From: DATLGB01 sp038258425
Lineage (GTDB): Bacteria > Actinomycetota > Thermoleophilia > Solirubrobacterales > Solirubrobacteraceae
Length of the DNA stretch: 64,000 nt
Direction of reading: 5' to 3'
Assembly (NCBI GenBank): GCA_038258425.1
Contig: JBBSPV010000004.1
Span: 1 to 64,000, forward strand
Part shown: positions 32,492-40,742 of the stretch, piece by piece
How the letters are laid out: the number at the start of each line of letters is the position of its first letter
Position numbering within the stretch: the first letter of the stretch is position 1
Notes under the pieces: model-generated
Told to the model about the DNA's origin: nothing
Databases searched by the model: none
What the model saw: the letters and a program-made list of their open reading frames with translations, nothing else
Program-made: the position numbers and the translations under genes

Positions 32492-33195
32492 GGCGCGCTG
32501 CCGTCCTGGCGGCGCTCACGTCGCTCACCGCGGCCGCGCCGGCGGCCGCGGCGGACGGCGCCGCGCCGTTCCCCCTCTCCAACCCGGCCGCCGGGCTGTC
32601 GCGGTGGGCCTACGTCGACCACCCCACGACCGCGCGCCGCGAGCCGGTGGCGGGCGCGGAGAGGATCACCCGGCTGGGACGCTCGACGCCCGAGCGCACG
32701 CCGAACCTCGTGCTCGTGCTCGAGCGCGCGGAGGTCGACGGGCGGCTGTGGGTGCGCGTCGAGCTGCCGGTCCTGCCCAACAACACGACGGGCTGGATCC
32801 TGCGCGAGCGGCTCGGGCCCTACCACGTCGTGCGCACCCACCTGATCGTCGACACGGCCCGGCTGCGCCTGCGGCTCGAGCGCCGCGGCCGCACCGTGCT
32901 GCGCGCGCGCATCGGCGTGGGCCGGCGCCGCTGGCCGACGCCGAAGGGCGAGTTCTTCGTCCGCAGCCGCCTGCGCTCGCTCGACCCGTTCTACGGCCCG
33001 ATCGCCTTCGGCACCAGCGGGCGCTCGGCGGTGCTCACGGACTGGCCCGGCGGGGGCTTCATCGGCATCCACGGCACGAGCCTGCCCCGGCTGCTGCCCG
33101 GCCGCGTCTCCCACGGCTGCGTGCGGCTGCGCAACGCCGACATCCGGCGGCTCGCCCGGCGGATGCCGCTGGGCACCCCGGTCAGCGTCCGCTGA
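32488..33195 (+). CDS. L,D-transpeptidase (YkuD domain), exported
   Basis: A 235-residue exported YkuD-domain protein. The catalytic motif is IGIHGTSLPRLL...SHGCVRLRNAD with His and Cys in place. It would form 3-3 peptidoglycan cross-links or anchor proteins to the wall. The frame has no ATG, GTG or TTG at a sensible place. A CTG at 32488 overlaps the upstream TGA (CTGA) and starts an ideal signal peptide (LRRAAVLAALTSLTAAAPAA). I therefore call CTG as the start, coupled to the ferritin-like gene. The domain call is firm; the start codon is inferred. Confidence 0.85.
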   Translation: MRRAAVLAALTSLTAAAPAAAADGAAPFPLSNPAAGLSRWAYVDHPTTARREPVAGAERITRLGRSTPERTPNLVLVLERAEVDGRLWVRVELPVLPNNTTGWILRERLGPYHVVRTHLIVDTARLRLRLERRGRTVLRARIGVGRRRWPTPKGEFFVRSRLRSLDPFYGPIAFGTSGRSAVLTDWPGGGFIGIHGTSLPRLLPGRVSHGCVRLRNADIRRLARRMPLGTPVSVR

Positions 33196-33204
33196 TCGCG
33201 CAGG

Positions 33205-33297
33205 CGGAGCGGCGATGGAGTCGAACCATCCAACCGTGGGGCTGCCACGGCCTGCACGTTTTGAAGACGTGATGGGGCACCGGCCCCGCGCCGCTCC
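33205..33297 (-). tRNA. selC: tRNA-Sec (anticodon UCA)
   Basis: On the minus strand the sequence folds as a selenocysteine tRNA. It has an 8-bp acceptor stem (GGAGCGGC with GCCGCTCC), a D stem closing a 4-nt loop (GGGGC-CGGT-GCCCC), and anticodon arm CACGT-CTTCAAA-ACGTG with anticodon TCA. The extra arm is long (CCGTGG-CAGCC-CCACGG). The T arm is GATGG-TTCGACT-CCATC and the discriminator is G. The 8+5 geometry and G73 are specific to tRNA-Sec. CCA is not encoded. No selA, selB or selD is visible in the window. Confidence 0.93.
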
Positions 33298-33368
33298 ACG
33301 CCCGAGCCTAGGCTGGGCGCCCGCCGGGTAGTCGCGCCGACGGAGGGTCCGAGGGGAGAGGAGCCGTC

Positions 33369-35507
33369 GTGCGCAGGAGCATCGCCGTCGCCGTGACCGC
33401 CACCGTCGTGGCCTGCCTGGCCGCCGCCGCGCCCGGAGCGGCGCGCGACCGGTCCGCGCCCGGAGCGCCGGGCGCCAAGGGCAGCTGGACGCCCGCCGAC
33501 AAGCACGGCTTCGGCACGGCCGCGACCCGGGCCAGCCGGGTCTGGTTCACGCTGCGCCAGAAGACGCTGACCGAGGCCTACTGGCCCACCCTCGGCACGC
33601 CCGCCATCCGTGACCTCGAGTTCGTCGTCGTCGACCGCGGCAAGGCGACGTTCGAGGGCGGGGCGCTGCCCGCGCACGTGCGCGCCCTCGACGCCCGCTC
33701 GCTGACCTACCGGCAGGTCGTCACGGCGCGCTCGCGCGCCTGGCGGCTGACCAAGACGATCGTCACCGATCCGGCGCGCGACGCCGTCGACGTGCGCGTG
33801 CGGCTCGACTCGCTCAAGGGCCACAAGCTCAAGCTCTTCGCGGTGCTGGACCCCGCCCTGTCGAACTCGCCCGACGACGACACGGGCGGCCGTGACCGCC
33901 GGGGGCTCGTGGCCGCCGATCGCCACGGCGCGGTCGCCCTGCGGGCCCTGCACGGGCTGTCAGGGCGCACGAGCGCCTACAGCCACCGTCCGGGCGACCC
34001 GCGGCGCCGGCTGCAGCGCCACGGGAGCCTCGGGCCGGTGCGCGCCGCCCGCCGCCCGGGCACCGTCGTCCAGGGCGCGGGCGTCCGGCTCAAGCACGGG
34101 ACCACGACGCTGAGCCTCGGCTTCGCCCGCCGCCGCACCGGCGCGGCGCGCGTCGCCGCCGCTGCCCTGGCGCGTGGCTTCGCGAGCGCGCAGGGCGCCT
34201 ACGACGCCGGCTGGCACGCGCACCTGGCCACGCTGCCGCCGCCACCCGCGAGCGTCCCGCCCGACCTCGTCGGCCTCTACGACCGCTCGCTGCTCGTGCT
34301 CGCCGCCAGCGAGGACAAGGCGACGCCCGGGGCCGGCGTCGCGTCGCCGTCGATGCCGTGGGCATGGGGCCGGCTGACGATCGACAAGCCGTCCGCGCCG
34401 TACCACCTGGTCTGGGCGCGCGACCTCTACCAGGTCGGCACGGCGCTGATCGCCGCGGGGGACCGCGCCGGGGCCCAGCGCGCGCTGGACTTCCTCCTGC
34501 GCGTGCAGCAGAAGCCAGACGGCTCCTTCCCGCAGAACTCCGAGACGGACGGCCGGCCGCACTGGACGAGCCTCCAGCTCGACGAGGTCGCCCTGCCCAT
34601 CGTCCTCGCCTGGCAGCTCGGGCGCGACGACGCGGGAACCTACGAACACCTCAAGCGGGCGGCGGACTTCATCCTGCGCAAGGGTCCGAAGACCGAGCAG
34701 GAGCGCTGGGAGAACCAGGAGGGCTGGTCGCCGGGCACCATCGCGGCCGAGATCGCCGGCCTCGTCTGCGCCGCCGACCTCGCCCGCCGCAACGGCGACC
34801 CGGCGAGCGCGGCGCGCTGGGAGGCCACCGCCGATCGCTGGCAGCGCAAGGTGCAGGCCTGGACGGCGACGCCCAACGGCCCGTACTCCCCGCGCCCGTA
34901 CTACCTGCGCCTGACCAAGGACAAGCACCCCGACCGCGCCACGCGCTACGCGATCGGCGACGGCGGCCCGTCCCGGGCCGACCAGCGCCGCGTGGTGGAT
35001 CCGAGCTTCCTCGAGCTGGTGCGCCTCGGGGTCAAGCGCTGGGACGATCCCGTCGTCCGCAACTCGGTCGCCGTGGTCGACGAGCGGCTCGGCGCGCCCA
35101 CCGTGAACGGCATGTTCTGGCACCGCTTCACCTACGACGGCTACGGCGAGACGCGCCGCGGCGCCGGGTGGGGGCTGACCGACGACGACACGTTCCGGAC
35201 GGTCGGCCGCGCCTGGCCGATCTTCGCCGGCGAGCGCGGCGAGTACGAGCTGCTGGCCGGGCGGCCGGCGGCCGGCCGGCTGCGCGCGATGGCCAACGCC
35301 GCCAACGACGGGGGCCTGCTGCCCGAGCAGGTGTGGGACGGCCAGCCGCCCACGGGCCGCAACGGCTTCCACGACGGCGAGGGCACCCGCTCGGCCACGC
35401 CACTGGCGTGGACGCACGCGCAGTTCGTGCGTCTGGCCTGGTCCCTGCAGGCGGGGACGCCGGTCGAGCGGCCGGCGGTCGTCGCCCGGCGCTACGCGGG
35501 CGGCTGA
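33369..35507 (+). CDS. GH15 glucoamylase/glucodextranase-type glycoside hydrolase, secreted
   Basis: A 712-residue exported enzyme. The signal peptide (MRRSIAVAVTATVVACLAAA) is followed by a beta-sandwich domain (to about 290). The alpha/alpha-barrel then carries YHLVWARDLYQVGTAL, the acid Glu in ERWENQEGWSPGT, and the base Glu in GLLPEQVWDG near the C-terminus. These are the GH15 signatures; the layout matches bacterial glucoamylase and glucodextranase, which release glucose from alpha-glucans. GAGAGGAG lies about 6 nt before GTG 33369. It stands alone, with no transporter beside it. Confidence 0.92.
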   Translation: MRRSIAVAVTATVVACLAAAAPGAARDRSAPGAPGAKGSWTPADKHGFGTAATRASRVWFTLRQKTLTEAYWPTLGTPAIRDLEFVVVDRGKATFEGGALPAHVRALDARSLTYRQVVTARSRAWRLTKTIVTDPARDAVDVRVRLDSLKGHKLKLFAVLDPALSNSPDDDTGGRDRRGLVAADRHGAVALRALHGLSGRTSAYSHRPGDPRRRLQRHGSLGPVRAARRPGTVVQGAGVRLKHGTTTLSLGFARRRTGAARVAAAALARGFASAQGAYDAGWHAHLATLPPPPASVPPDLVGLYDRSLLVLAASEDKATPGAGVASPSMPWAWGRLTIDKPSAPYHLVWARDLYQVGTALIAAGDRAGAQRALDFLLRVQQKPDGSFPQNSETDGRPHWTSLQLDEVALPIVLAWQLGRDDAGTYEHLKRAADFILRKGPKTEQERWENQEGWSPGTIAAEIAGLVCAADLARRNGDPASAARWEATADRWQRKVQAWTATPNGPYSPRPYYLRLTKDKHPDRATRYAIGDGGPSRADQRRVVDPSFLELVRLGVKRWDDPVVRNSVAVVDERLGAPTVNGMFWHRFTYDGYGETRRGAGWGLTDDDTFRTVGRAWPIFAGERGEYELLAGRPAAGRLRAMANAANDGGLLPEQVWDGQPPTGRNGFHDGEGTRSATPLAWTHAQFVRLAWSLQAGTPVERPAVVARRYAGG

Positions 35508-35519
35508 GCGGGATCGGCC

Positions 35520-37694
35520 TCAGCAGGCGCTGTGCGCGAGGGGCGGCCCGGTGCGGACCGACGAGCCGCAGGCGGCCGGGAAGCGCGACACGACCCGCAC
35601 GTGCGCACGGGCCCGGCGCCGGGCGAGCCCGGCCGCGCGCGCGCTGGCGACGTTCGTCAGCTTCCCGAGCCGGCCGGAACGCACGCGGGTCGTGAGCCGC
35701 AGGGTCCGCCGGCCGCCCGAGAGCAGCCGGTGGATCGACCAGCAGACCGTGTGCCCGTGGCGGCCCGCGCCCTTGGCGCTCAGCAGCTTCAGCCGGCCGG
35801 GCAGCCGGTCGCAGACCCGCACGCGCCTGGCCGGAGCCCCGCCCTTCGGCACCCGGACGACGAGCGTCCAGCGCACGCGCGTGCCCCGCCGCGCCGTCAG
35901 GCGGTTGGCGCGCTTGGTCACCTGCAGGCGCCGCGGCGCGGCGGCGACCCGCCGGCTCGACGACGACGTCTTCACCGCGTAGCCCGGGGCCCGCACGGTG
36001 GTCCGGAAGCGCAGCGTGCCCTTGCCGGACGGGCGCACGCGGACCTTCACGATGACCGTCTCGCCGGGCTCGAGGCGCCCGATCCGGCAGACGACGGGCC
36101 GGCCCGCGTTGCAGCTGCCGCGCGTGGTCGTCGCCTCGAGGTCGCCCACGGGCCCGTCCACGTCGACCTGGACCTCGACGCCGTCGACGGCCCCCGGGCC
36201 GGGGTTCGAGATCCTCACGGTGTCGGAGACGGTGTCGCCCGCGTCGGGCTTGGCCGGCCTGACCCTCGTGTGCACGTCGAGCGGCAGCGGCGGCGGCACG
36301 CGGACGGCCAGGCTCACCGGGTTGCTCTCCTGGCGCAGCTGGACCCCGCTCGTCTGGGCGCGGCCGATGGCCGTGGCGACGTTCGTGATCACCTGCCCGT
36401 CGGTGACGCCGGCGTCGATCGTCGCGTCGAAGGAGACGCTGCGGCTCGCGCCGGGGGCCACGGTGCCCACCGCGAGGCCGGCGGGGGTCCCGGGCACGGC
36501 CGTCGTGCCCGGCGGCGCGACGTCGGCCACGGCGACGGCCGCGGCGCTGTCCTGCCCGGAGTTGCGGACGGTGATCGTGTAGCGCAGCGTGTCGCCCGGC
36601 TCGTTCGGGCCACCCGGCCGCGTGAGGTTCTCCACGCGCTTGGACACGTCCAGCTCGGGAGCGAAGAGGTCGGTGGCCAGGGTCACGACCTGGGTGAAGA
36701 ACTGCTCGACGTTCGTCGTCTCGGCGAGGGTCAGGCTCGTCGCGCCGTTGGGGATGATGCCGTCCGCGCCGAGCCGGTCGAGGTCGAAGCCCAGCTCGTT
36801 CTCATAGCTCGGCGCCTTGCCCGCGACGCGCACGCCCCGGTCGGCGATCGTCGAGTTGAACACGTTGTTGGCCGGGTTCTCCGCGTCGGAGAGCGGCGTG
36901 CCGTTGACCGTCAGCTGGTCGCCGGGCGAGCCGCGGTCGCCCTCGTAGGCGACGATCCCGACGGTGCTGCGCACCGGGCCGGACAGCGGGGTCACGAAGC
37001 CGGCGACCGGCAGGGACAGGGTGCGCTCGGTGATCGGGTTCTGCTGGAGCGTCGCGAGGCCGTCGTAGACCGTGAGGTTGCGCACGGGGGCGTTCGGGTC
37101 GCGGTAGGCGACGACGAGCGCCCAGCCGGCGTAGCGGTCGAGGCCGGTGCCGCTCTGGACGTTGGCGGTGGTGTAGACGCCGGCGCCCGCGGCGCGCACG
37201 ATCCCCGTGACGTCGGCGAAGCCCGCGTAGGCGGCCGCGACGCCCGTGTCGGCGGTCGAGGCGGTGATCGTCCGGTATCCGGCGCCCGGGGTCCGCAGGG
37301 CGAGGGTGCTGCGCGCGGCGGCGTTCGGGGCGGCCGCCCCGCCCGGGCCCGCCGAGGTGCGACCGCCGTAGTACAGGCCCGCGTAGAGCACCGTGGCGCC
37401 GGCGGGCAGCGCCAGGGTCGCCGAGGAGGAGTTGAAGGTCGACGCGTTGCCGTCCACGTCGACGAACCCCATGTTGAACGTGTTGTTGTTCGCCACGCCG
37501 CCGGCCTGGGCGGCCGCGCAGCCCACCTCCGCCGCCTGACAGGTCTCCAGCGTGTTGCCGGCCTGGACGACGTCGCCCGTGTCGTTGACGGCGAAGCGCT
37601 GGACGAAGGGCAGGTTGATCGCCGCTCCCGCCGGCGCCGCGCAGACGCCGAGGATCAACAGGACCAGCAGGAGGAGGCGGCGCGGCGGCGACAC
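35520..37694 (-). CDS. Secreted DUF11-repeat surface protein
   Basis: A 724-residue exported protein. The signal peptide (RRLLLLVLLILGVCAAPAGA) is followed by a large N-terminal beta domain (to about 340) containing YAGLYYGGRTS and WALVVAYRDPNAPVRNLTVYDG. Three Ig-like DUF11 repeats follow, with LDVSKRVENLTRPGGPNEPG, DTLRYTITVRNSGQD and later RLQVTKRANRLTARRGTRV. The C-terminal tail is Arg-rich and holds several Cys but no sortase motif or membrane anchor. DUF11 proteins are typically cell-surface stalks or adhesins. The start is GTG 37694 with TAGGCT 11 nt upstream. Attachment mode is unknown. Confidence 0.8.
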   Translation of the reverse strand: MSPPRRLLLLVLLILGVCAAPAGAAINLPFVQRFAVNDTGDVVQAGNTLETCQAAEVGCAAAQAGGVANNNTFNMGFVDVDGNASTFNSSSATLALPAGATVLYAGLYYGGRTSAGPGGAAAPNAAARSTLALRTPGAGYRTITASTADTGVAAAYAGFADVTGIVRAAGAGVYTTANVQSGTGLDRYAGWALVVAYRDPNAPVRNLTVYDGLATLQQNPITERTLSLPVAGFVTPLSGPVRSTVGIVAYEGDRGSPGDQLTVNGTPLSDAENPANNVFNSTIADRGVRVAGKAPSYENELGFDLDRLGADGIIPNGATSLTLAETTNVEQFFTQVVTLATDLFAPELDVSKRVENLTRPGGPNEPGDTLRYTITVRNSGQDSAAAVAVADVAPPGTTAVPGTPAGLAVGTVAPGASRSVSFDATIDAGVTDGQVITNVATAIGRAQTSGVQLRQESNPVSLAVRVPPPLPLDVHTRVRPAKPDAGDTVSDTVRISNPGPGAVDGVEVQVDVDGPVGDLEATTTRGSCNAGRPVVCRIGRLEPGETVIVKVRVRPSGKGTLRFRTTVRAPGYAVKTSSSSRRVAAAPRRLQVTKRANRLTARRGTRVRWTLVVRVPKGGAPARRVRVCDRLPGRLKLLSAKGAGRHGHTVCWSIHRLLSGGRRTLRLTTRVRSGRLGKLTNVASARAAGLARRRARAHVRVVSRFPAACGSSVRTGPPLAHSAC

Positions 37695-37748
37695 GAGGCG
37701 GCGCGAGCCTAGTCCAGCAAGGCACGGGAGTCCAGCGCGCGACCGCGC

Positions 37749-38633
37749 CTACAGACCGTGCTCCAACGCGTCCTTGACCGTCGCGTCGAGCGCGTTGAGG
37801 CGATGCAGGGCGGCCGCCTCCGGGCAGCCGAAGCGCCGGCCGTGGGCGGCGTCCGGGCCGTGGTGGGTGAGCACGCAGTGCTCGAGGGCGAGCCGGCGCG
37901 CGCCGCCGACCGCCTCCAGCCGCGGTGCCAGCAGGCGCAGCCCGAGGGCGACGTGGCCGAGCAGCCGTCCCTCGTCGGAGAGGCCGATCTCCGCTCGGTA
38001 GGTGAACTCGCGGACCTTCCCGAGGTCGTGCACGAGCGCGGCGCAGATGAGCAGGTCGGAGTCCAGCCGCGGGTGCAGCACGCACGTCTCGACGGCGAGC
38101 GTGCCGACGGCCACCGTGTGCTCGAGCAGGCCCCCGAGGTAGGCGTGGTGGCCGGCGCGCGTGCACGGCGCGCGCCGCAGGGCGGTGCGCAGCGCGGCGT
38201 CACCGAGGATGCCTTCAAGCAGCCCTCGCAGCGCGCGGTCGTGCACCTCGCGCACGAGGTGCTCGAAGAAGCCGTCGAGCTCGTCGAGGTCGCGGTAGGC
38301 GACGGGCAGGAAGGCCGCCGGGTCGGCATCCGGCGCGGGCTCGACGGCGGCCACGTCGAGCTGCAGCGCGTCGCGGAAGCGCTCCACCCGGCCGCGCACC
38401 CGGACGACGTCGCCGCGCTCGAAGCGGCCGGCGAGGACGTCCGCGTCCCGGAAGGCACGACCGGCCAGCGCGCCGCCGGCGTCGCGGAACTCGAGCGCGA
38501 GGTACGGCGAGCCCGATCGCGCCAGCAGGCGCTCCTTGCGGACGCAGGCGAGCACGAGGTCGACCTCCTCACCGGCCCGCAACGCGGTCAGGCCGGCGGG
38601 CGCGGGCGGCGGTGTGAGCGCTCCTGAGGCCAC
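37749..38633 (-). CDS. YhaM-like 3'-5' exoribonuclease (OB-fold plus HD domain)
   Basis: A 294-residue protein. The N-terminal OB-fold (RKERLLARSGSPYLALEFRD, then GDVVRVRGRVERFRD) precedes an HD phosphohydrolase domain with GGLLEHTVAVGTLAVE, ALVHDLGKVREF, LLGHVALGLRLL and LTHHGPDAAHG. This order is that of YhaM/CBF1-type 3'-5' exonucleases acting on RNA and single-stranded DNA. All HD metal ligands are visible. The GTG start follows TACATG by 8 nt; that hexamer overlaps the promoter of the divergent PAC2 gene. Confidence 0.85.
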   Translation of the reverse strand: MASGALTPPPAPAGLTALRAGEEVDLVLACVRKERLLARSGSPYLALEFRDAGGALAGRAFRDADVLAGRFERGDVVRVRGRVERFRDALQLDVAAVEPAPDADPAAFLPVAYRDLDELDGFFEHLVREVHDRALRGLLEGILGDAALRTALRRAPCTRAGHHAYLGGLLEHTVAVGTLAVETCVLHPRLDSDLLICAALVHDLGKVREFTYRAEIGLSDEGRLLGHVALGLRLLAPRLEAVGGARRLALEHCVLTHHGPDAAHGRRFGCPEAAALHRLNALDATVKDALEHGL

Positions 38634-38641
38634 GGACCCAT

Positions 38642-38651
38642 CATGTACGGT
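38642..38651. promoter_or_regulatory. Head-to-head -10 elements between yhaM-like and PAC2 genes
   Basis: Minus-strand TACATG (38642-38647) ends 8 nt before GTG 38633; plus-strand TACGGT (38646-38651) ends 7 nt before ATG 38659. The two share a central TA. Confidence 0.55.
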
Positions 38652-38658
38652 GGTCCGG

Positions 38659-39579
38659 ATGCAGCCCCTGCGCTGGGAACGCCGTCCCGACGGCCTGCGC
38701 GCCCCGGCGCTGGTCGCGGCCTTCGAGGGGTGGAACGACGCGGGGGACGCCGCGTCCTCGGCGCTCGCCTACATCGGCGGCGCGCTCGGCGCCGAGCGCT
38801 TCGCGACGATCGACCCCGAGGACTTCTACGACTTCCAGGCCACGCGGCCGAACGTCTCCTTCGTGGACGGGATCAGCCGCGAGGTGCAGTGGCCGGAGGT
38901 CGACGTGTCGGCCGCCACGGCGCCCGGCGCCCCGCGCGACCTCGTGCTCGTCTCGGGCCACGAGCCCTCGTACCGCTGGCGCACGTTCTGCGACACGGTG
39001 CTCGACCTCGCCGAGGCGCTTGGCGTGCAGTCGGTGATCACGCTCGGCTCCCTGCTCGCGGACGTCCCGCACTCGCGCCCGACGTCGATCACCGGCCTCG
39101 CGAGCGACGAGGCGCTGATCGAGCGCGTCGGGCTCACCCAGTCCTCCTACTCCGGCCCGACGGGCATCACCGGGGTCCTGCACGACGCGTGCCAGCGCCG
39201 CGGAATCCCCTCCGTCTCCCTGTGGGCCGCGGTGCCGCACTACGTCGCGGTGTCGCCGAACCCGAAGGGCGCGCTCGCGCTCGTGCGCAAGCTCGAGGGC
39301 GTCGTCGGCGTCGCCGTGGACGGCACGGACCTCGAGTCCGCCGCGGCCGACTACGAGCGCCAGGTCAACCGGGCCGTCGAGTCCGACCCGGACGTGCAGT
39401 CCTTCGTCGAGCGCCTGGAGCGTGCGGCGGCGGCCGAGGACGAGCCGCCCGACCCGGACTCGCTGCCGTCGGGCGACGTGCTCGCGCGCGAGTTCCAGCG
39501 CTTCCTGCGCCAGCGCGGGGGCGGCCGCGGGCCGGGCGGCATGGGCGGGCCGGGCCACGGTCCCGGCCCGTCGGGGTGA
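38659..39579 (+). CDS. PAC2 family protein
   Basis: A 306-residue protein of the PAC2 (proteasome assembly chaperone-like) family. It opens with RAPALVAAFEGWNDAGDAAS, then has FYDFQATRPNVSF, LVSGHEPSYRWRTF and GITGVLHDACQRRGIP. The Pro/Gly-rich tail (RGPGGMGGPGHGPGPSG) is disordered. Actinobacteria with proteasomes commonly carry such genes (from general knowledge), but no proteasome gene is in the window. Start ATG 38659 follows TACGGT by 7 nt. The stop overlaps the start of the MFS gene (GTGA). Confidence 0.88.
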   Translation: MQPLRWERRPDGLRAPALVAAFEGWNDAGDAASSALAYIGGALGAERFATIDPEDFYDFQATRPNVSFVDGISREVQWPEVDVSAATAPGAPRDLVLVSGHEPSYRWRTFCDTVLDLAEALGVQSVITLGSLLADVPHSRPTSITGLASDEALIERVGLTQSSYSGPTGITGVLHDACQRRGIPSVSLWAAVPHYVAVSPNPKGALALVRKLEGVVGVAVDGTDLESAAADYERQVNRAVESDPDVQSFVERLERAAAAEDEPPDPDSLPSGDVLAREFQRFLRQRGGGRGPGGMGGPGHGPGPSG

Positions 39580-40742
39580 CCGGCGAACGCCGGCTGCTCC
39601 TGCTGTTGTCCGTCGCGATGGTCGTCGACACGGCGGCCTACTCGGCGATCACGCCGCTGCTGCCGGACTTCGCCGACCGCTACGGGCTCTCCAAGGCCGC
39701 CGCCGGCGTGCTCACGGCCGCCTACCCGTTCGGCACCGTCGTGCTCTCGCTGCCCGCCGCCTGGCTCGTCTCGCGGATCGGCCCGAGGCACGCGACCCTC
39801 GGGGCGCTGACCGTGCTCGGGCTGGCGAGCCTCGGCTTCGGGCTGGCGGCCTCCGCGCCAGTGCTCGTGGTCGCGCGGCTGATCCAGGGCATCGGCGCAT
39901 GCGCGCTGTGGTCGGCCACGCTCGCCTGGACCGTGGCCGCCACGCCGCCCGAGCGCCGGTCGCAGGCGCTCGGCACGGTGGTCGGCGCAGCGATCGCGGG
40001 TGCCGTGGGCGGCCCGGTGCTCGGTGCGCTCGGCGACGCCGTCGGCACCCGCGGGGTCTTCGCGATCTTCCTCCTCCTGCCCGCCTGCCTCGTCGTCCTC
40101 GTGGCGCGCCAGGCCGGTCCGCCGCCCGGACGGGGCCCCGGCCTGGCGGCGCTGCGCGTGGCGGCTTCGGAGCCGGTGATGCGCGCGGGGGTGTGGCTGA
40201 TGATCGTGCCCGCCCTGGCCTTCGGCGTCATCTACCTGCTCGTGCCGCTGCGACTCGACGCGCTGGGATTCGGGGCCGCGGCGATCGGTGCGGTGTTCGT
40301 CTGCGCGGCCGCGCTGGAGGCCACGATGTCGCCGATCGTCGGCCGGGTGGCGGACCGTCGCGGCGCGGTGGCGCCCGCGCGGGTCGGGCTCGCGGCGGGG
40401 GCCGCCGCCGTGGCCCTGCTCGCGCTGCCCGGCGGCGCCGCGCTCGTCGTCGGCGCTGTCGTGGCGGCGGCGGCGCTGCTCGGCATGCTGTGGACGCCGG
40501 CCATGACGCTGCTCGCCCAGGGCTCGGCGCGGCGGGGCATCGACCCGGTCTTCGGCTTCGGGCTGGCCAACCTCGCGTGGGGACTCGGGACCGCCGTCGG
40601 CGGATCGGGCGGCGGGGCGCTGGCCGGGGCGACGGCGGACGCTGTGCCCCTGCTGGTGCTCGCCGCGGCCGCAGGGGCGACGGCGGTCGCGCTCGGCGTG
40701 GCCCGCCCTCAGCGCTCGGCCGCCGGGCAGGCGATCCGGTAG
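39576..40742 (+). CDS. MFS transporter
   Basis: A 388-residue permease with twelve predicted helices. The first half has DTAAYSAITPLLPDFADRYG (motif D/A region) and RIGPRHATLGALTVLGLASL near helix 2-3; the second half begins at VMRAGVWLMIVPALAFGVIY. The pattern resembles drug/proton antiporters of the DHA1 type. The GTG start overlaps the PAC2 stop. Its 3' end overlaps the helicase gene on the other strand by 34 bases, an unusually long tail-to-tail overlap. The substrate is unknown. Confidence 0.85.
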   Translation: MTGERRLLLLLSVAMVVDTAAYSAITPLLPDFADRYGLSKAAAGVLTAAYPFGTVVLSLPAAWLVSRIGPRHATLGALTVLGLASLGFGLAASAPVLVVARLIQGIGACALWSATLAWTVAATPPERRSQALGTVVGAAIAGAVGGPVLGALGDAVGTRGVFAIFLLLPACLVVLVARQAGPPPGRGPGLAALRVAASEPVMRAGVWLMIVPALAFGVIYLLVPLRLDALGFGAAAIGAVFVCAAALEATMSPIVGRVADRRGAVAPARVGLAAGAAAVALLALPGGAALVVGAVVAAAALLGMLWTPAMTLLAQGSARRGIDPVFGFGLANLAWGLGTAVGGSGGGALAGATADAVPLLVLAAAAGATAVALGVARPQRSAAGQAIR

